Assembly (NCBI RefSeq): GCF_035582795.1 | Contig: NC_134367.1 | Coordinates: forward strand, 84,923,062-84,987,061 | Source of the DNA: Mycteria americana | Lineage: Eukaryota > Chordata > Aves > Ciconiiformes > Ciconiidae | Length of the DNA stretch: 64,000 nt | Direction of reading: 5' to 3' | Shown: positions 60,101 to 64,000 of the stretch, piece after piece | Layout: each line of letters opens with the position of its first letter | How positions within the stretch are numbered: the stretch's first letter is position 1 | Position numbers and translations under genes: made by a program | Notes under the pieces: model-generated | What the model was told of the DNA's origin: nothing | The model's input: the letters and a program-made list of their open reading frames with translations, nothing else | The model's database searches: none

Positions 60101-62800
60101 TAATGCCTTGGTTGAAAGCTCTTTTGCTTGTTTACATCAGGGTAGCCAGAGAGAGAGCTCGTAGTGAAGCAATTCTTCAGTAGACCAGGACAAGAGGGGT
60201 ACAACAACTCAGATTTCTCAGTAATTATCTAAAGGTTTCAAAATATCTCACTTCTCTCCACTCCAAAACCAGTAAACTCCTTTTTATAGCTAGAAGCAGG
60301 GAAAGAACAGTGCAAACTACTTGCAATATCTGCTTTACAAGAGGACCTACAGCTGTAGACCTAGCATAGCAATTTGGGGGCAGGAAAGGGTAAGGTAGAA
60401 GGACGATAGGGTGACAGAGACACAAGGGAGGAGGAGACAACCAGCAGGGCCATGCCAGCCTAGTTTGGTTTATTTTTCAAAATATGTCAAGAACGCAGCT
60501 CAGTAACAGCTTAGAGCCACCTCGTCAGATGGAGCTCCTGCGTAAAAGGTAGAAAACTTCCCTGTGGTTTGTAATGTGTGGCAAGTCACGGGTATGTACT
60601 GGGGTAACAGTTCTACAGCCAGGAGAAAAGTTTATCATCATTTATGTGAGCAGCTATTTACAGTAGCATGATTTTAGCATGCACAGAACTCACTCCATGG
60701 CCACAAAGGGGAAAATAAATCACTGTCATAATATACAATAAAGCAGATGCAATACAAACTACGGAGGGAAACTATGCCCTTCTGCACACTGCAACACACA
60801 GCGTTATTACAGAAGGGCAAACACCTGTATTTGGAGAGAGAGTAAACTACAAACTGGAAACCCATCTGGGCTATGACTGACATTATAGCCCAGGAATTAA
60901 TAGCACCCTAAGAAACCCAAAGTTCTACATCAGTGGGAAAAAGAAAAAAAAAACCCACACAAAAACAAACAAACAAAAAACCCCAAAAACAAAAAAAACC
61001 CCTACCACCCACAAAACTCATTTGCCTTCCAATAGTGGAACAGCATGTGCAAAGAAAAGGCCAGTCTGCATTTACATACAGTTGCAAGACATAATTGCTG
61101 ATGTTTTCAAAGAAAACAGAAAGAGATCTTTGTTTTAAAGTTATCAAAAATAATTTAAGCCCCACATATCCTTTATCAGAAACAACTTCAATATTATTTT
61201 AGCTACGTACATCTTCCCAGTTAGAAGACAGCCAGACCTTTAATAGCTAGTAGGTAAGTTCCATTTAGAAATACACACAAGTAAAGGGAACCTTTTTTCT
61301 TTTAGAAAAAGCAATATGCATGTGACAGCTGACACCAATAGCTACCCTTCTTCATCCTGCTCAGTGCCTAGTAGGTACTGCAACCCCCTCTGCCACTGCA
61401 TTAAGATCAGCATGGGAAAGATTCTAAAACAGGATCTTCCTTTGAGTTTTAGTTTCTATTTTTCAGTAGTCCCTAATGACTCAGCCTTTTGACTCCATGT
61501 TTTTTGCTTAGTGACTCAAAGATATTTGTTAGATTTTCAAGTTGATATTTTCACATTAACTGATCTTTGTTGAATAAAGATTTTGAAAGCTCACAGGCAA
61601 TAATGTTGCCTATCTTAACAATGTTGCCTATGTTAACATGTTACATGTTCCCAAATGTTAAAAAGACCTACTTAAATATTACAGTCTTGCTAATTTTTAT
61701 CAGCTGTGTATCTATGCCCTTTACTAACTTCACTTGCCTCTTCCTCACTGCTGTTATCCTCTTTTTCTTTTTCATCCTCTTCCTCTTCTTCAGCTTCACT
61801 GCTGGAGCTGTCTTCTTTCAATTCTGTTTTCCAGTTACTAGGAACAGTTCTGTTTTTACGGAATTCAAGGGCTTGGTCAAAAGCTGTAAAAGGACCAGCA
61901 TTTGTTAGCACTGCAGGAAGTATCAGTTTGACCAAATGTTTTAATCAAAAACAGTACTCGGGGGTGAGGGGGAAGGGGAGAAGAAGGAAAGACTGCTAAT
62001 TAACAATTCCACCCCCAAATTCAAAGAACCTCAACAACCACCCCATGTTGTCCACCCTTATTTGTCTTACCCAGCCAAGCTGGCCTAGTGTCCTCTGCAC
62101 ATCAAATTATTCACAACTATTATTAGGATTATTACCATGTTAGTGTCTATAGACACAAATAAGGATCTTCGGTATTAGGGCAGATATGAAAATTTAATTG
62201 AGAGAACCCCTATTCCAACAGCTTTACACTGTGGCTTACGTACATTGAACACGGAAGAGAAGGAGGAAGAAATAAGCACAAGCTAATTCTAAGAGCTTGA
62301 TCACATAAACTTAAACTTCTAAGTGAATCCACAATCCCAGTTTCTTGAGAGTGCATAAAGGCAACTTACAACTATTAGGGGTACTATGGTGAGAATAACT
62401 CTATGAAGGTCTAACACAAAAGGCTGAATACTAAATAACCTATAAAGCCAGTGTGAGCTGTATGATTATATCCTTTGTTTGGCATGTCTACATTTAAAAC
62501 AAGTGTGGTAGAGGGGGGTTTTTTTGTTTGGGCTTTTTTGTTCATCTTTTTAAAAAAAAAGTTCCTCTAGATTTTCAGAAGTGTTCTCCTTCAATATATT
62601 ATGCTATAGATAAAGATTCTGTATTTTAGCATTTTTAAGACATGACCCAATCTACCACAAACTTAGTCCAATTTACATAACAAAGTAAATACATACACAT
62701 GTTTTCTCATAGAAAGTTATTTTTACCTTGTTTTAACAAAGCATCAGGCTTTGGTGAAGTTTCACTGATCTCCCGAACATCTTTTCTTGGCACAGAAACG
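22048..62800 (-). CDS. ARID4B: ARID4B gene, 3' portion (15 coding exons; 5' end outside the window)
   Basis: ARID4B (RBBP1L1, SAP180) is a nuclear chromatin protein of the SIN3-HDAC corepressor complex and a paralogue of the RB-binding protein ARID4A. Fifteen exons join to 3262 nt: one leading base, 1086 codons and a stop. This corresponds to human residues from about 225 to the 1312-residue end. In order: a VPRKD segment, an acidic serine-rich stretch, the ARID DNA-binding domain ([17 protein letters not shown] to [10 protein letters not shown]), a Lys/Glu-rich linker, a long polyglutamate run, the chromobarrel ([14 protein letters not shown] to [15 protein letters not shown]), a large serine/acid-rich exon, a basic segment ([11 protein letters not shown]), a coiled coil ([20 protein letters not shown]), and the end [20 protein letters not shown]. 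Phases match at every junction. The ARID4A alternative is excluded by the C-terminus and the neighbouring genes. Confidence 0.97.
23194..23340 (-). CDS. ARID4B: ARID4B coding exon (C-terminal coiled coil)
   Basis: A 147-nt exon encoding [20 protein letters not shown], then [20 protein letters not shown] and RLKKKERE, a predicted coiled coil with a basic end. The acceptor is cttgtag|CT and the donor GAAA|GTAAGT. Confidence 0.97.
23341..25463 (-). other. ARID4B: ARID4B intron (2.1 kb)
   Basis: An AT-rich intron with A/T homopolymer runs (T11 near 23520-23530, A14 at 24570-24583). The part at 23800-24010 is more GC-rich. No known repeat family or gene was recognised. Confidence 0.75.
25464..25679 (-). 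CDS. ARID4B: ARID4B coding exon
   Basis: A 216-nt exon encoding [20 protein letters not shown], then [20 protein letters not shown] and [11 protein letters not shown]. The acceptor is tattcag|CAA and the donor AATGT|GTAAGT. Confidence 0.96.
25680..28436 (-). other. ARID4B: ARID4B intron (2.8 kb)
   Basis: An intron that contains a strongly G-rich tract on the plus strand at 27675-27699 and no recognised gene. Confidence 0.75.
27675..27699 (+). repeat. G-quadruplex-type tract
   Basis: G-runs of 10, 5, 3 and 4 are separated by single T or A, which meets the usual four-run quadruplex pattern on the non-transcribed strand. Confidence 0.85.
28437..28538 (-). CDS. ARID4B: ARID4B coding exon (basic segment)
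   Basis: A 102-nt exon encoding [20 protein letters not shown], then [13 protein letters not shown], a lysine-rich nuclear-localisation-like segment. The acceptor is tgtacag|GC, preceded by an unusual C-rich pyrimidine tract; the donor is ACCG|GTAAGT. Confidence 0.95.
28539..30456 (-). other. ARID4B: ARID4B intron (1.9 kb)
   Basis: The intron has a C-rich pyrimidine tract at its 3' end (28546-28580, G-rich on the plus strand). The rest is AT-rich and shows nothing recognisable. Confidence 0.75.
30457..31668 (-). CDS. ARID4B: ARID4B large coding exon (serine/acid-rich)
   Basis: A 1212-nt exon of about 404 codons. Conserved blocks include [72 protein letters not shown] and [20 protein letters not shown]. 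Many Ser-Pro and acidic serine clusters suggest phosphorylation and intrinsic disorder. The acceptor is taattag|CTT and the donor AAAG|GTAAAG. Confidence 0.97.
31669..34084 (-). other. ARID4B: ARID4B intron (2.4 kb)
   Basis: An AT-rich intron with runs of 14 and 16 A on the plus strand (31735-31748, 33073-33088). No gene was recognised. Confidence 0.75.
34085..34277 (-). CDS. ARID4B: ARID4B coding exon
   Basis: A 193-nt exon encoding [20 protein letters not shown], then LSKPPF, and ending with [13 protein letters not shown]. The acceptor is cacatag|AAT and the donor CAAG|GTATTG. Confidence 0.95.
34278..35169 (-). other. ARID4B: ARID4B intron (0.9 kb)
   Basis: The segment at about 34495-34720 is richer in GC than the rest, but matches no family I know. 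An A-run lies at 34999-35011. Confidence 0.7.
35170..35254 (-). CDS. ARID4B: ARID4B coding exon (end of chromobarrel)
   Basis: An 85-nt exon encoding [20 protein letters not shown], then IKHRKKIK. It looks essentially identical to human. The acceptor is cttttag|GTA and the donor AAAG|GTAGTT. Confidence 0.96.
35255..41916 (-). other. ARID4B: ARID4B intron (6.7 kb)
   Basis: A long intron with an A27 run and a degenerate A/C tract of about 100 bp (36168-36265). Scattered open frames are short and look non-coding. Confidence 0.75.
36168..36265. repeat. A27 run with degenerate A/C tract
   Basis: A run of 27 A is followed by about 70 bp of only A and C (units such as AAAACCAACA and CAAACAAACA). 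No transposon body flanks it. Confidence 0.9.
41917..42165 (-). CDS. ARID4B: ARID4B coding exon (polyglutamate run and chromobarrel)
   Basis: A 249-nt exon. A (GAG/GAA)n tract encodes a run of glutamates broken by an Ala, then NNNN. The chromobarrel follows: [20 protein letters not shown], then [20 protein letters not shown] and CGWNVR. The chromobarrel is thought to read methylated histone tails. The acceptor is tttcaag|AGA and the donor TGAG|GTAACT. Confidence 0.96.
42085..42135 (-). repeat. ARID4B: GAG/GAA trinucleotide tract coding for polyglutamate
   Basis: A CTC/CTT-rich plus-strand tract that encodes the glutamate run ahead of the chromobarrel. The human protein has a similar acidic run. 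Confidence 0.88.
43501..43566. repeat. CA/TA-rich microsatellite
   Basis: An imperfect alternating purine-pyrimidine tract built from ACATATATAT and ACACATACACAT units, within an ARID4B intron. It is probably length-polymorphic. Confidence 0.9.
44867..44883 (+). repeat. G17 homopolymer
   Basis: Seventeen consecutive G on the plus strand (C17 in the ARID4B transcript). Assembly length is uncertain in such runs. Confidence 0.85.
46376..46391 (+). repeat. G16 homopolymer with flanking G/T tract
   Basis: Sixteen consecutive G with T- and GT-rich sequence on both sides, on the non-transcribed strand of an ARID4B intron. Confidence 0.85.
50246..50273. repeat. (CAAA)n tetranucleotide microsatellite
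   Basis: About seven perfect CAAA units in an ARID4B intron. Confidence 0.92.
51760..51845 (+). repeat. G/T-rich low-complexity tract
   Basis: The plus strand is almost entirely G and T over about 80 bp, with several G-runs of four to six. In the ARID4B transcript it is A/C-rich. Confidence 0.85.
52024..52196 (-). CDS. ARID4B: ARID4B coding exon (charged linker)
   Basis: A 173-nt exon encoding [20 protein letters not shown] and further Lys/Glu-rich sequence to EEKEKSG. It has diverged from human more than its neighbours have. The acceptor is atcctag|GGA and the donor CAGG|GTAAGT. Confidence 0.93.
52197..53243 (-). other. ARID4B: ARID4B intron (1.0 kb)
   Basis: No gene, repeat family or structured element was recognised in this intron. 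Confidence 0.75.
53244..53511 (-). CDS. ARID4B: ARID4B coding exon (end of ARID domain and charged linker)
   Basis: A 268-nt exon that begins with [20 protein letters not shown], the C-terminal end of the ARID domain, and continues as a Lys/Glu-rich linker to KPSVL. The acceptor is gttttag|ATA and the donor TCTG|GTAAAA. Confidence 0.95.
53725..53822 (-). CDS. ARID4B: ARID4B coding exon (ARID domain)
   Basis: A 98-nt exon encoding [20 protein letters not shown], then [12 protein letters not shown]. The acceptor is ttaacag|ATT and the donor AAAA|GTAAGT. Confidence 0.96.
53823..54987 (-). other. ARID4B: ARID4B intron (1.2 kb)
   Basis: An AT-rich intron with an A18 run at 54177-54194 and no recognised gene. 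Confidence 0.75.
54988..55082 (-). CDS. ARID4B: ARID4B coding exon (ARID domain)
   Basis: A 95-nt exon encoding [20 protein letters not shown], then [11 protein letters not shown]. The acceptor is ttcacag|GG and the donor TAAT|GTGAGT. Confidence 0.96.
55083..56179 (-). other. ARID4B: ARID4B intron (1.1 kb)
   Basis: An AT-rich intron with nothing recognisable in it. Confidence 0.75.
56180..56252 (-). CDS. ARID4B: ARID4B coding exon (start of the ARID domain)
   Basis: A 73-nt exon encoding [20 protein letters not shown], then MEDR. The acceptor is taatcag|GAA and the donor AGAG|GTAGGC. Confidence 0.96.
56253..61737 (-). other. ARID4B: ARID4B GC-AG intron (5.5 kb)
   Basis: On the transcript strand this intron starts GCAAGT and ends taatcag, the only non-GT donor in the window. 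It contains a 39-bp-period direct repeat (59000-59054) and A/C-rich tracts (about 60945-61010). No gene was recognised. Confidence 0.8.
59000..59054. repeat. Direct repeat, 39-bp period
   Basis: AGGAGCATCTATATAT occurs at 59000-59015 and again at 59039-59054. A small perfect inverted repeat (CTCCTAT/ATAGGAG, 58982-58999) lies beside it. Confidence 0.85.
61738..61883 (-). CDS. ARID4B: ARID4B coding exon with GC donor (acidic stretch)
   Basis: A 146-nt exon encoding [20 protein letters not shown], then a Ser- and Glu-rich run ending DNSSEEE. The acceptor is ttacag|CT. The end that keeps frame and matches human is GAGGAAGAG|GCAAGT, a GC rather than GT donor. A GT donor 9 nt further on (GAA|GTTAGT) would also keep the frame. 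Confidence 0.92.
62727..62800 (-). CDS. ARID4B: ARID4B coding exon (first in window)
   Basis: A 74-nt exon encoding [20 protein letters not shown], then LLKQ. It matches the human SVPRKD region that lies N-terminal to the ARID domain. The acceptor is atctag|CGT and the donor CAAG|GTAAAA. Confidence 0.92.
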
Positions 62801-64000
62801 CTAGATAATTTAGAAAATGTTAAAAAAAAGTTTTAAAGCTACATTACCAGTATAATACAGAGCTATCACTAAGATTATAACACACTTACTAAACATACAG
62901 AAGCATATGAAGTATATCTTGACAATTCTACAGTGTTAGTCTGGTACAGTATTAGTCAGTTAGGGGATTAAAAACCAAATTTCTACACAAATTTGGTTAG
63001 ACCATCCATATGCATTCACTGCATATTGAAGAAAGCATTCTTCTTCCACTAACAGGTAGTTTCTGGAATCTCCCAAATATATATTACTTAGCAAAAATCT
63101 CATGTTAATTTAGCAAGTAACTACTCACCCAAACACAACAAAACCCTACCTTGCTTAAAACATAAATGGATATTAGTATAAATTGTCAGTATGAAATGAA
63201 AGACTTCCAAATTGAAAGAACAAAGCACTTTTTAATTTCTACTGTGGCTATATCCAAGGAAGCAAATCTGAGCTGCAGCTTTAGGGGGTGGGGGGTGTTA
63301 TGCTTGTGTGCACACATGCTTATGTGTTTCTTCAGTGATGTGCATTGATGCCTGAGTAACTATCAAATGGTAAAGCAATAGCCTAGACTTAGTAAGTAAT
63401 TAAACCACAATGAAACTGTTAAATATTTCAATATCCTTTCTGCAAAAGCATTCTGTTAAATTGAACCAAGCAGAATAAATAGCTGCAACTTTTAAAATAA
63501 AAACAAAAACGTAGAAAAAAGAATTCTATTGTCATCCATCAATCCCCCTCCCTGACCAATATGAGTTTAAGAACACAATAGTCTGTTGCAAACACCATAC
63601 AGTCTGGTTTTCTACGTTTCTCTGTTTTCTTTCCTACTTTGAGTAGTATTACAGCTCTTTCCAAAGAACATGAGAATATGCAGTAGTAGTCTAGACTGAG
63701 ATAAACATATGCCTTACTACCTCAAAAAAAGAAAATTTCTGTGTGCGTGTAGTCTACGTGTGTGCATGCACACACCCCCACCCAACCCCCTCTGTAGCTG
63801 GATAAGCTTATGGCCACATCTCTGAAAAGCAGTGCTCCATTCCAACCGGAGCAGGAAAGAGTCTCAGGCCATTCTCGAAGTCATGAAATACTGCTTTGTT
63901 TGCCACCATTCTAACAATGAAATTAAAAGTAAGACAGACAGATTTATGCATCCCCTTATTAACAATGACAGAGTTCAAGACTCATTTCATCATGATGTAG
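62801..64000 (-). other. ARID4B: ARID4B intron (5' part outside the window)
   Basis: I searched for the preceding exon (human KVVCVDYISLDKKKALWF region) and did not find it, so the intron runs past base 64000. It holds an 18-bp palindrome at 63758-63775. Confidence 0.75.

Noticed and set aside
62801-64000. A further upstream ARID4B exon
   Set aside because: I searched for the expected human VCVDYISLDKKKALWF-like sequence on the minus strand and did not find it.
1-64000. CRISPR arrays, phage or defence systems, tRNA or rRNA genes, endogenous retroviral genes or LTRs
   Set aside because: None was seen. The window is vertebrate genic DNA and its repeats are simple sequence plus one CR1 fragment.

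Overview
The window is ordinary vertebrate nuclear DNA, almost certainly from a bird. It carries intron-rich genes, CpG-island promoters and a CR1 LINE tail whose 3' sequence is of the avian/reptilian type. No prokaryotic, viral, CRISPR or plasmid-like feature was seen. All three genes recognised lie on the minus strand, head to tail, in the same order as on human chromosome 1q42: ARID4B, RBM34, TOMM20.

Layout. (1) 1-8.3 kb is TOMM20, the mitochondrial import receptor: five coding exons, 146 codons, complete. Its 3' UTR ends at or near base 1 and its CpG-island promoter is at about 7.4-8.6 kb. (2) 8.6-8.84 kb is a very short intergenic gap. (3) 8.84-16.8 kb is RBM34, a nucleolar protein with two RRM domains: ten coding exons, 469 residues, complete, with its own CpG island at about 16.2-17.15 kb. 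One intron carries a CR1 3' end in the sense orientation. (4) 16.8-20.05 kb is intergenic with no gene seen. (5) 20.05-64 kb is the 3' part of ARID4B: the last fifteen coding exons, 1086 complete residues, and a 3' UTR of about 2 kb. The first part of the gene, including the Tudor/PWWP-like N-terminus and the promoter, lies beyond base 64000.

All exon borders were placed by hand from splice consensus, reading phase and remembered similarity to the human proteins. Each reconstructed reading frame closes exactly (TOMM20 441 nt, RBM34 1410 nt, ARID4B 3261 nt plus one leading base). Every intron within the window has GT-AG ends except one ARID4B intron, which begins with GC.

The genes share a neighbourhood rather than a pathway: mitochondrial protein import, an RNA-binding nucleolar protein, and a SIN3/HDAC-associated chromatin protein. 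I found no sign of a previously undescribed system. The points most worth a second look are the GC-AG intron with an in-frame GT donor 9 nt downstream, the NRF-1/ETS/CRE motif cluster and G-quadruplex motif at the TOMM20 start, and a one-sided strand distribution of long oligo-A runs.
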